Positions 50,950 to 64,000 of a stretch of 64,000 nt of DNA are shown piece by piece (position 1 is the stretch's first letter; every line of letters starts with the position of its first letter). The stretch covers positions 32,216,132-32,280,131 of the forward strand of contig OY754981.1 in NCBI GenBank assembly GCA_963576475.1. The letters are read 5' to 3'. The DNA comes from Molanna angustata. Lineage: Eukaryota; Arthropoda; Insecta; Trichoptera; Molannidae. Position numbers and translations under genes: made by a program. Below the pieces are notes generated by a model. It made no database searches, was not told the DNA's origin, and was given only the letters and a program-made list of their open reading frames with translations.

Positions 50950-53900
50950 TGAGATACTTGCATGATATCTTAAAAATACCTTACGAAGTATAATCTATGG
51001 TGTTTCTTATCTAAGTACTAACAAACAAATAGACAATTGAATGGTTTACTCTATATGTATATTGGTTAATATCTACATATGTCAATATATTGTATGTTAT
51101 GTAAACAAATTAATAATACCTACTAACAATTATTGTTTTGATATTCGTTTTTTAATATGCATAAGTTATTGTGATTAACAAAGAAGTTTCCGTGTAAATA
51201 AAAGCTTATATACGCAAAAATTGGAATGCAATTGAAAAAAAAAACAGAGCATACAATTGGATATAGTCATAATGTTTTTATATTTGTACTCGCAATTTTC
51301 ATTTATTGAATTTTATAAAAAGGTTTGTTAGCAATGAATTTTTGTATATAAATAAAAGGTCCACTAATACACAATTAGGTACCATCCTGAAGATGCTCTT
51401 TGAACGAAACGCGTGAGTGATCAAGTATAATATTTAAAATGGAAAAAATTTATAACTTGTTTTTTTTTTACTTTTTTAAGTAATTGATAAAGGAATCCAA
51501 CCAAGAATTGTCAGTCATAAAATTATAAATAAAATACATAAATAATAAAATTTATGATTAATTAAAATACATTGCATATTTTTATCAATGTGTAATAAAT
51601 TATCAGTCTAGTTTTAACTTTTGCTGCCCGACGGACGAAGTAAACTCAGTTGACTGGTTATTTGTTTCTAGAATATATTCTCACTAATAGTGATACTTCA
51701 TATTATTTTCTACAATATTCAATTTAATATTTATTTCATTTATAATACCATTCGTGGGTGTCGAAGAAAAATGTAAAACAAATAATATTTTTGTGTGCCC
51801 ATCCTATAAAAACAGGTAGATCAAAATATTATGGGACACCCTTTTCAAAGATTTCTTCATAATAATAAAAATGCAATTGGTTTTTAAATAGCATACATTG
51901 AGTTGCTCAATTAATAAATCTTCCTTAATTTAAATTCAATTCACAGTTAAATCGTGTTTAGAACTGTGTATTGTTATGGTATGGTTGTTAAACTGTTTTT
52001 ACATCTAACCGAATAAAATTTAAATTTTATTAACACTCAGCCAGAAATGTGTAGCTTTGTTTACTTTGTAAGAAATACAAAATTGTTCAATTTTATCAAA
52101 TGAATCAACGATTTGTGGGTGCATGAGGCCAGGGTCCGTAGCGGACTGTAGCGCCAGTGATGATAATGATGTTTAAATTAATCAAGCTGGAAACAATTCT
52201 GAAAAATTTAGACCTCTAACTGCTTGGGAAGTTAGTTATTAATCGATTGAATCGATTCCAGTACAGACAGACAAGTGTAATAATGTATATCAAGAATAGT
52301 AATAATTGAGTGTTAGTTGGATTATCTCTTCTCTTTATGGACCGTGTTGGTTGGAAGAAGTTGCCTAAAAATAATAAGCTTGTTCATTTAGTTTTTTTAT
52401 CGTAAAAATATCGGGTGATCAGTATCTAATAACTCAGTGTACACCGGGCGGACAATGAATTTTATTGCATCGAAGGCTATGGGTTAAAATAGTGTTGTGA
52501 ATAATACCTATCTACATACAATATTGTTCGCGATTTAATTCGAATAAATGTATTATTTTCAATTATTTCAACGAAGTGCGGATGAATATTATGTATTTAT
52601 TTTTAATTTTATGTTTTGTTTTTTAATTTGACAGAAACATTTGTATGGAGTTTGAAGTCCCCGATTACTGACGATGTATGTGATGACAGTGGAATTTGTG
52701 CAATTATATAATCATTTATGTGGAGTGACAGAAGTTTCGATAAATCTTAGATTTTTAAGAAATTATATTATCAAAACAATATGAATGTAACTTAAATCAA
52801 ATGAATATTGAATATTCGTTCTCGATAAAACTACTGTTTTATATAAACATACACTTACTTCAATATTACTAGGTATGTATGTACAAACAAGTTCTTTTTT
52901 GTTAGCGTAACACCTATTTAGCTTTAATGAGTTGTTAACTCCGATTTGAGAGTAAGTTCTAATGTTTTAAAACGTACCTATTTATTTAATTTTAAGTTAA
53001 CTTTGTGGTTTTTTTTTTAGTTGTACTAAATAGGACAGATTATTAGCTTAGATAGATCGGGGTTCAGTCTGAATTTTTCGTTTTAGAATAATTGGAAACT
53101 GGGTTTCTAATTTGTATTGAGACTCCCTATGTTGTATCTGGGACTCGTTGACAAAATTATTATTTCTGTGAATGGTTCTAGAAAAAGTAGGTATACATTA
53201 GCTCGCAAATACGTAGTTATTTACTCTAATTTGATTAAATATTCCTGAATTATGAAAAATGTATGCATTATGAATATGAAATATCGTAGTATCTAATTTT
53301 TATGGTATCTAATATCATAATATGGTTTGTGTTAAATTGCACCCCCTTCTCACAGACTGGAATAAAATCTTTGTTTGTGTTATTATTAAATATTGGTTAA
53401 ATTTAGGAATCAACATATTTTATGTAGGTATATTATAGTTTTATTTTACAAGAATTAAGTATGCAATAATCATGATAAATTGTATAAAAATATGATTTTT
53501 ATTAGTCGAAAATGGATCTCTTAATTAATTGATGGAATATTGTAATGAATTTTCCATTTAATTGAAGATTTTCTCTTCAACTCATCATAAAATGATGCTC
53601 TTAAGGGGAAAATGTCGTCAATAGCAAAATAATATAATAAATGTAGTTGGATTATAATTGTTAAAATACTGATAAATGCATTACTTTGTTAATTATAATT
53701 ATATTAATAAGTTCTTTTTGGTTCAGTTTAAGTAGAATCTGATTGTGTTTTGTGTAAATATACTGTAAAATTATTTTATGTTACCAAACCAACTGTTAGG
53801 TAATAATTATTTACCATTAGCATTGAAAATAAGAAGAATATAACTCAAAATATTGAAAATAATCTCAAAAAATTGTCCAAAATATTTCGATGTTTGTCCA

Positions 53901-55133
53901 AACTGTATTTTATAATGGTAGATAATAATATTATTTTGAAATACACGATTTAAAAGCGTACTTACCTATTTAAAATATCGATTTAACTGAAAATAAATAT
54001 GTATTGTACCTATTTAGGTAGGTATATATTTATTTCTACACCATATATGGTGTAGAAATAAATATTTAATTTTATTTTCAGATCTCAATAGACTGCATTT
54101 TAAATTATAAGTATTTCTTTATCTGTAAGTAAGTTAGTATTTTCAATTTAGGTACATTTTTGGTTAGAATTTAAATATTATGATGTTATATTATTTAATT
54201 TCAAATCGTCAAACGTCATCGTAATATCGAATATTTTTGAATTTATCAACAGATGGCGTTAGATAAAAGTTTCATTATTATTCCATAGATGGCGATATTT
54301 TCAAGTTGTGTAAATTTTCCATTCAACATTATTATGTAGAATTTTTAAAATTTTGATTGATAAGGTAACTTAATAAAAAATGCATAATTGGTGAACGTTA
54401 CGCGAGCTCTTAAAGTGATCAAGTAAGGCCTGTAGGTGCTTGATTTCCCAGTTGTCCTATAAACATATATTCCAACTTCGTCTCTATTGAAATGAAGTTA
54501 GAAATATCATTATCAAATTTTATTTATTGCCAATATTCACGCTTAATAAAACGTTAAAATGATTCAGAGGATCTGCATTAAACGATTTTTGCCCATTACT
54601 CGAACTAGATGGGAAGAGAGATATATATATGTAATTATGACATCATAATTTATTTATTTCGATTATTTAAACAATTACTTTCTAATGTTATATAAATCTC
54701 TATTTCATTATTATTTTCAAAATAAAATTAGCAAATTAGTGAAATAAATGTACAAAAAATATGTTCGCGAATAATATTACATCGGAGCTTACCAAAATTT
54801 ATTAGGAATATGGTTTATTAATTTATTTATAAGACTTTTTCTTTAGATCCTTCAAAAATAAAATGGCGGACTATATTATAAATATATACTTATGTAACTA
54901 TTGGTATATATTAGATGTATACCAATACATTAAATATAATAAAAAAGTAATGTAATTTTCAACAGCATATAATGCCATTGAAAAATGATATAATATTTAT
55001 GTACTTATTAATAATAAAGTAAAAAGAGATAATAGATTATTATAATGCTTGTTACTGTTTATTAGCAAGCGAAACTATTTACTTGATTGACAGAAAAAAT
55101 ATGAAATTGCACATAACCCATTATAGTTATATC
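50950..55133. other. Long AT-rich stretch without a recognised gene
   Basis: I found no coding exon over about 4.2 kb. About 51388-51415 has CCTGAAGATGCTCTTTGAAC followed by GAAACGCGT, reminiscent of ends of some retroelements. About 54425-54495 shares a repeat with 37275-37370. A local 19-bp inverted pair ATTTATTTCTACACCATAT lies at 54027-54066. Confidence 0.5.
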
Positions 55134-55436
55134 TAGTGATGAGCAAGCGTAATATATTAGACGGGGGTGGTCTTGTGTTCACATGTGTGGTATTGGTCTT
55201 GACCTTGTGTTCACTTGTGTGGTATTGGTCTTGACCATGTGTTCACTTGTGTGATATTGATTTTGATCTTGTGTTCACATGACATGTGTGGTATTGGTCT
55301 TGACCTTGTGTTCATAGTTGTGATCTTGGTCTGAGTTCACATGTGTGGTCATGGTCTTGCGTTCACTTGTTTTGTCTTTGGGTCTTGCATTCTCAGTCGA
55401 GTCTTGGTCTTAGCCTTATTCATTTGCTCATCACCA
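55134..55436. mobile_element. hAT-type MITE with internal tandem repeats
   Basis: The ends TAGTGATGAGCAAGCG and TTTGCTCATCACCA are as in 50534-50941. The interior has several copies of GTGTGGTATTGGTCTTGACC (about 40-bp period). No clear target duplication remains. Confidence 0.7.
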
Positions 55437-58470
<3,034 letters not shown>

Positions 58471-58560
58471 TAGGTGAACGAAATCGATCGAGGTAAAATT
58501 CGAACTCGCGACCTTTGAATCATTAATCGCTCACTATTATAGTCGCTATAACGCCGCTTG
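58471..58560 (-). mobile_element. tRNA-derived SINE head, reverse
   Basis: GGTGAACGAAATCGATCGAG, then a B-box complement in AAAATTCGAACTCGCGACC and a decayed A-box side. It is the same family as 29230-29345. Confidence 0.6.
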
Positions 58561-59565
58561 TTATTTAAAAAATAATTCGTGTTGGTGAATTTACGAATCG
58601 AACGATGTTTACGTAAAGAAAATATCAAATTAATTTTATAACAAAAATATAATATCATTTATCTAAATGTTGATAATGCGCCACACATCGATAAAATCAT
58701 AAAGCTTTATTGTACAACTTGCAGTTTGACAGCGCAGCCATCCCATAATATCTATGTACATTACAGTTTACACAAATCAAGTTCACGGTCAATAATATTA
58801 CTGTTCATTCGCTATGTTTTTCAAACTGAGGCTCGTATTATTATAAAAGTGAAAACTAATTAGTTTTTATTTCTTTTTGACGATCGCATCTAGTTGTTTA
58901 TATAAAATAAATAAAAATATTTAACAAAGAAATAAAGTGCAATGACAAGTTAATATTTTTATATGTTCAATGTTTATTTCAATTTCATTTTGGTATTTTA
59001 CGAAACTGCAAGGCAACTTGTTCAATTTGATCTTAGTAAAAATGTGAAGGTCAATAATACATATTTATTTTAACTAATCAAATCTAATTAATCACAATAT
59101 TTTTAGTATTCCTTTATATTTTTTAATATTATAATTTTGACCAGTTTCGCTTTTTTATTAATAAATATATTATTTTTTCACGTTAAGAAAAAATAAACAG
59201 TTATAAGTATCTATCAATAACTGTCAACGAATATCTCGAACCAGGCTTCCGAGAGCGCAGGGCGCAAATTTGTCTCTTTTCTTCATTGGTATACGTGCAA
59301 ATCGCTCCCCTTCTACGTGAACTGGCTCAAGAAATTTGGCGACAACTTTACTTAATTTTTATCAAATTGAATGTTCGTTCTTGCAATTTTATTAAACTTT
59401 AAAATGGTAATTTTTTTCACAACACGAATGAAATGGAAATAATATTTTTTTTATTTTTCTTTAAAATTTGTTTTACCGCGTTTTTGCATTGTTTTGAAAT
59501 GTGAAACGTCAAAAAACATTTCTGTCATATCGTTGCACGAATTATTTGGTCTAATATGTCTATTA
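58561..59565. other. AT-rich stretch without a recognised feature
   Basis: A small GC-richer spot at 59230-59330 shows no recognisable gene. Confidence 0.45.
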
Positions 59566-59640
59566 CAGAGCTGCCAACTCCAAAAAAATAAAACCCCCAA
59601 ATACAAGTCAAAAAACCCCTAAAAAGCCCTAAATGGACTA

Positions 59641-60484
59641 GAACTAGTTGCATGTAACACATGAGATCCTACTGTCGATAGCGATAGTATGTATAGTTGA
59701 AGAATAAGATTCAAACTATAAACCCATAAATCCAAATTATTGAAAATTTTACACATGTTGTCGTTCCATTTACATACCTGCATTGTTACTTTCCAAATAT
59801 TTTGAGAAGGTATTTAAGTAATTATAAATAGAAGTATTGTCGATAGCGATAGTATGTAAAGTTGAAGAATAAGTACCAAACTATAAACACTTAAATCCGA
59901 ATTATCGAATATTTTAAGATATTTAGTTTTCTATACAACACATGTAGGTATATATGACAAGATAGGACAGTATGGAGGTCAGTCCTCTTTTCCCACCCGG
60001 AATATGAAAACAGCATAAAAATTTGTATGACGACTGCCATACAAATTGTATGAAGCGATGTCGTCACTAAATTCAAATTTTATAAAAATTGTTAAAAAAA
60101 TTGAGATGTACTGCTACAATGTCAATATTTTTTATAGAAAATTAAATCATCTTGTTGGGAGTGTTTCGGCTTTTTTTGATATTTTATCGAAAAAAGCGAA
60201 AATTTATCAAAAAAAATATTCTTAAAAAAAATGTTCGAGAAACTCTGTAATTTTTTTGAAAAAACTAATTTGGGGTTTTGTATTCGTCTATATTCATACC
60301 AATTTTTAGCGTTCTAGCTTTTATGGTTTCTGAGACATATGGAAAAATAAAGTAAAAATTCAAAAGTTGATAACCTCTGACTTAAACAAAAATTCAAAAT
60401 TTTGATTATAAAAGTTTTGTAGGCCTATAACTATTTATATATTCTGAAATTTTGGGCTCTGTAAATTGAGCGAATCAAAAGTTA
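59641..60484 (-). mobile_element. ACTGTCGAT-ended repeat family, copy D with captured gene end
   Basis: From the left: family end with TAGTTGCATGTAACACATGA and ATCCTACTGTCGATAGCGA, then about 80 bp of subterminal sequence, then at 59760-59831 the last 72 nt of the DHRS7-like coding sequence in reverse orientation, then a second family end and the body. The body from 59760 on is closely similar to copy B next to the gene, so the gene piece and the element travelled together. Confidence 0.75.
59760..59831 (+). pseudogene. Captured 3' coding end of the DHRS7-like gene
   Basis: It is 72 nt corresponding without indels to codons 289-311 and the TAG stop of the dehydrogenase (6372-6443, opposite orientation in the window). 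It reads TTCCATTTACATACCTGCAT near its start. Here it is a non-functional fragment in a transposon; the match is collinear through the stop into the repeat beyond it. Confidence 0.85.
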
Positions 60485-60841
60485 TATATAATATTTTAGT
60501 TACGTTTTTTTAAATATTTAAAGCAACTGGCTCACGCCAGTCGTAATTATAACTACAAACAAACCTAGCCAACCTATTTTTACCAAAATTTTGTAGATTA
60601 GGTTTAAAAAATCGGTGTACATCCTAGGATATCCTTCTAATATCATCTTGATATTATAGTTTCTTTACAAGTTCCAAGAGTTTTTGCCAGTACTAATAAT
60701 CAAAATTTTTAAAGTATTCTCATATCTTAGAATACCCCTAAAAATATCTCTAAAATATTAGGGCCCTAAAAAAGCCCATCCCAGATATTTTAGCCCTAAA
60801 TTTAGGGCTAAAAGCCCCAAGTTGGCAACCCTGGTCTATTA

Positions 60842-61580
60842 TACCTTCTGATACTAGAGTCTACAATCCGAATCTACCCGTTTGCATTCTGTTTCCGGTT
60901 GGTTCTCTGATTGGTTGAGATCTCGTAGTATTAAGTCAAATGAGCTGTGAAATTTTATATTAAATGCGAAAAATTAAAAGAATATTATATATTTAATTTA
61001 TAATAATTTATAATTCAATTTATAAAGCAACTCGCTCACGCGAGTCGCTATTATTATTATACACAAACTTAAACCTAACCTAAGAATGCAGAAAAGAAAC
61101 TCAGGGGCTAGACGGCAGACGCTACTCCTGATACCTTCATGATGTCAATCTAGTTTTTATGAATGGAGGTAATCTTGAAATACTCATATTTTTCAACGTT
61201 CATTCATCCATTTACATAAAGTTGTGTATTATACGTATCAAATCCAGGATAAATATTATTAGAATGTTGTGTTTTTAATAGATATTTTTCAGGTGAAAAT
61301 TATACATTACACGTAAATGCACGTAATCCAAAATGATTGATAACCGCGGTTTTTTTTAATCATAAACCAAAACCGGTCGCCGGTTAGCACTGTTAGCAGT
61401 GAATCGTGTCATATTAAAGTAATTTAGTCAATTTAGTAATAAAGTTCTTACAGTATTCCGTCTACACAACACGTTTAGTCCCGTGTTATTTTTGTTGTTT
61501 TAGTTTCCTAGTAAAAGATCAAATTTAATTTATTATTTTGTGATTTAAGTAGACTAAATAACATAATATATACCTACATA
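60842..61580. other. Upstream region of the second THEM6-like gene
   Basis: About 61024-61090 carries the palindromic CTCGCTCACGCGAGTCG and CCTAACCTAAG repeat. No promoter motif is decisive. Confidence 0.45.
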
Positions 61581-61722
61581 ATGTTGTGCTTTATACCAGT
61601 TGTTGTAGCACTGCTTTATATGTTTTGGGATGTCAACTATTTTATAAGAGTTGTGTTGACCATTGGACTTGGAAGGTTGTTTGATAAAAAATGTAAACTC
61701 AACGAAGCTTCAACTATTTATG
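61581..61722 (+). CDS. Second THEM6-like gene, exon 1 (gene continues outside the window)
   Basis: It encodes 47 residues plus one base: a hydrophobic start (MLCFIPVVVALLYMFW), DVNYFIRV in the position of DVAYFTRM of the first gene, then a basic stretch. It ends at GTAAGA in the same phase (1) as exon 1 of the gene at 32789. No HMNN-type exon 2 was found to the window end, so the intron is over 2.2 kb. It is probably an arm of a tandem duplication; the N-terminus lacks the Cys/Pro start. The frame running on to 62021 is intron. Confidence 0.75.
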
Positions 61723-61884
61723 GTAAGACAATAACATTTACTATTTTCTCTATTTTTGGTTTTCAAAGAGTGCAAAATTTAATGAAAAATATTTTTCCAC
61801 AACTTGCCTATTTTTTATCCGTTTTGTTTGCGAATCTCATGAGTGAGTTGCATCATAAATTTTGTTTAGATATATTTTCTACGC

Positions 61885-62135
61885 TGTTTTTCAATCCATT
61901 ATATTATTCTTCTTCTTTCTTAGCCTTCCCTCCATCACAGGCCTCTTCTAGTGACTTTCACTTCTCTGTCACGAGCTTTTCTTGTCCACTTTCTTCCTGC
62001 GATAGGGATGAGGTCTTCTGACCATCTTTTTTGAGGGCGATCCACCTCTCGTTTGTTCCCCCATGACCTCCGTCATGTCCATCCTCAACTCTGGGTGTCC
62101 ATGTCTCTGTTTCCTGTCAAACAAATCTGTTACTT
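61885..62135 (-). mobile_element. LINE C-terminal fragment
   Basis: The minus strand has K-R-E-V-D-R-P-Q-K-R-W-S-E-D-L followed by G-R-K-W-T-R-K-A-R-D-R-E and a K-S-L-E-E-A block, as in the last part of Jockey/RTE LINE proteins, with frame breaks. It ends in GAAGAAGAATAAT. It lies in intron 1 of the second THEM6-like gene. Confidence 0.6.
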
Positions 62136-62559
62136 CAAACAAATTTTGATATTTAGCCACTAGAGGCGTCAGTGATTTCTTTCTTTCTTCCGAGATTTTC
62201 ACATAAAATTTTATCTACTTATATAAGTTTTATTTTTATCGGTATCATATTATGCAATCTATGATGCCAATATATTCACTTATTATGATCATGAACAACC
62301 TAACAATACTTTAATTATGTGTAGAGTTTATATTTAATTAACTATATGACAATTATAAGGCAATGTCCATGTCATGTCATGTAGGTATGTAATAGAACAT
62401 ATCATTAACTATTAATTGACTTCATCAAAGATACATTACTATACCTTGATAGAGTTATAAAAAAATGTTCATAGTTCACAAACATAATATGCTACATACA
62501 ACTTGCACTTGGCATGAGGATGGCGTGAATTTAAATGATATACAAAAAAGGAAACTTAA

Positions 62560-62665
62560 TCGGCTTTTGTGACTGTTAGTTTATATCTAATAGGTTTTGG
62601 GTTTAATTCTCAGTCGAAGCACACTGTGTTTTCTCTCTGGATTTGTGAGACGATTAGTATAATCT
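62560..62665 (+). mobile_element. SINE head and body fragment
   Basis: TAGGTTTTGGGTTTAATTCTC (decayed B box), then TCTGGATTTGTGAGACGATT as in 50100-50300. Its reverse relative may lie at 63065-63110. Confidence 0.45.
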
Positions 62666-62667
62666 AT

Positions 62668-62970
62668 AGTTATATGGACCGGGTGATAAGTGATGTACGC
62701 TGTAGTAGCTACCAAGAGATGAAGAGGCTGGCGGACAACAGAGATATGTGGAGAGATGGAGTGTGCGGTGCAAACCAATCCTAGGATTGTAACCATGAAG
62801 AATACACTATATATAGAGGTCGCCCTAGAGACAGTTATATGGACCAGGTGATCAGTGATGTGCGCTGTAGCAGCTACCAAGAGATGAAGAGGCTGGCGGA
62901 CAACAGAGATATGTGGAGAGATGGAGTGTGTGGTGCAAACCAATCCTAGGATTGTAACCACGAAGTAGAA
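62668..62970 (+). mobile_element. LINE C-terminal fragment, tandemly doubled
   Basis: The plus strand encodes VISDVRCSSYQEMKRLADN and RDMWRDGVCGANQS twice, 165 bp apart, the second preceded by RGRPRDSY. The same block appears at 1-175. Copies differ by few bases, so the doubling is fairly recent or was present in the source element. Confidence 0.65.
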
Positions 62971-63754
62971 TATAATCTTCCCCCCTTCTGCCCAGTTTTG
63001 TGTATTTCTGAAACTGCTTTAACATATGATTACAGTTCACTCACAAAAGGTAAGTAAGATCGATGACATTTGTCTCACAAATCCAGACTTAAATCTCAGC
63101 AAAAGTTTTGTCTCAACTTGGAATTAAATCGGTACTTTTGACTTGAATGTTTGATATCTAAGGACATTTTTATGATCAAACATAATCTGAAAACTTTTTG
63201 TAGCCCTGTAGAAACAATGAGTTTACTGTTGAAAAGCGATTTCTTTTAACCGTGAAATATAATTTTGGAATAAATTTCTTCTTTGTTGGGAATATAACTC
63301 AAAATACTGGCACAGAAGTCAGAAGCATCTATTGATAGTTTATTTTTTGTCCACTTCTATAGTATAAACTTTCTTCTTACAAATTTATAGAAGAAGATAA
63401 TATACCTACCTAGATATATAGGTAGTAAAATATAAACATGGTTTTTAAATATTTACTCCTCCAAGGTTTTTAACAAAGGAGACATGTTCACATATAAAGT
63501 CACTTCTAAAATTAACACATTTGTTTAAATGTGAAATCAAACTTGTTAGTTTTTTATTCTCAAGGTCATAAAAATTGCAGATGGGTATAATCAATAAATT
63601 CAATAGAATTTGTCAATGACATCAAAAACAATTGTACTTATATTCAAAAAACTTGAGTAGGTATGCATTTTCATTCAAAAATGAGAATTTATTTACTTTG
63701 TAATATTTATTTGTTGCACAATCAAATGGTTTTGTAATAGTTGAATTTAAAAAC
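62971..63754. other. Intron or intergenic sequence without a recognised feature
   Basis: AT-rich; a possible SINE trace near 63065-63110. No THEM6-type second exon was found. Confidence 0.45.
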
Positions 63755-63973
63755 ATGATTCACCTTCACAATTTAGTTTGTTATATAGCTGACTTTGGAG
63801 CCGATGAGGTTTTGGGTTCAGTTCTCTTTGCAGGTTTGATTTGGCTGGCCTACAAAATATGGGAAATTGTCATTATTGGTGTGTGTCAAATAATATGTTT
63901 GTTCCATGTAAAGCAAAATAAAAAAAAATCTAGTCCAAAGATTAATATTTCAACCAGTAGAAATGATTCGTAA
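63755..63973 (+). CDS. Hypothetical 72-codon membrane-type ORF
   Basis: I do not recognise it. It starts MIHLHNLVCY, has one strongly hydrophobic stretch (about residues 24-50, LFAGLIWLAYKIWEIVIIGV) and a Lys/Ser-rich tail. Part of the 5' half (around GATGAGGTTTTGGGTTCAG) resembles a SINE head, and TTCTCTTTGCAG at about 63828 looks like a splice acceptor. It may be a real small protein, one exon of a larger gene with only the part from 63829 coding, or chance. Confidence 0.25.
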   Translation: MIHLHNLVCYIADFGADEVLGSVLFAGLIWLAYKIWEIVIIGVCQIICLFHVKQNKKKSSPKINISTSRNDS

Positions 63974-64000
63974 ATATACTATTTTTTCAACCAAATATAA

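Larger units (their letters stand above)
59566..60833. mobile_element. hAT-type element hosting nested insertions
   Basis: The ends CAGAGCTGCCAACT and AGTTGGCAACCCTG are imperfect inverted repeats. An 8-bp target duplication GTCTATTA flanks both sides (59558-59565 and 60834-60841). Subterminal CCCTAAA/TTTAGGG words mark both arms. Inside lie copy D of the ACTGTCGAT-ended family (59641-60484) and a CCTAACC/GCTCACGC repeat (60530-60650). No transposase is present. Confidence 0.75.

Noticed and set aside
61581..62021. 146-codon single-exon protein
   Set aside because: After codon 47 a GTAAGA donor in THEM6 phase ends the exon; beyond it the frame enters a LINE fragment.

Overview
The window is nuclear DNA of an insect, most likely a moth or butterfly. 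It is AT-rich, has small exons in long introns bounded by GT-AG signals, and carries dense tRNA-derived SINEs and decayed LINEs. Only two or three host genes are visible; almost everything else is transposon-derived or unassigned.

Host genes. A short-chain dehydrogenase/reductase of the DHRS7 type lies on the minus strand (four coding exons, 12414 down to 6372). The exons join in frame to 311 codons with all SDR catalytic motifs. A THEM6-like hot-dog-fold protein lies on the plus strand (four exons, 32789 to 47165, 242 codons). A second THEM6-like first exon at 61581-61722 has the same splice phase, so the two look like tandem paralogues; the second runs out of the window. A 72-codon membrane-type ORF at 63755-63973 is unassigned.

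The most unusual block is 12457-25047. A satellite with 127-bp and 97-bp units, apparently amplified from an internally deleted tRNA-SINE, was split by a BEL/Pao-like LTR element (12955-22823, identical 391-bp LTRs, 5-bp target duplication). That element was itself hit by a mag-type Ty3/gypsy element (13754-17954, identical 128-bp LTRs, 5-bp target duplication). The Pao-like element keeps one open 1042-codon frame. In it the zinc-knuckle region is replaced by about nine 45-residue His-Pro repeats, the protease motif is altered, the RT active-site box is missing, and RNase H and integrase are absent. It looks like a young element family that must be moved by enzymes supplied in trans.

A second notable story links the two ends of the window. 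A non-autonomous repeat family with ACTGTCGAT termini abuts the stop codon of the dehydrogenase gene, and another copy at 59641-60484 carries the last 23 codons and stop of that gene without indels. That copy sits inside a hAT-type element with an 8-bp target duplication. The rest is MITEs (pogo/Tigger, hAT and others), SINE copies, LINE 3' ends, minisatellites, a foldback element with a GC-rich core near the left end, and a (TA)n tract of about 300 bp.

Family assignments rest on motifs recognised by eye. Exon joins are supported by splice signals and exact frame closure. No database or transcript evidence was available.
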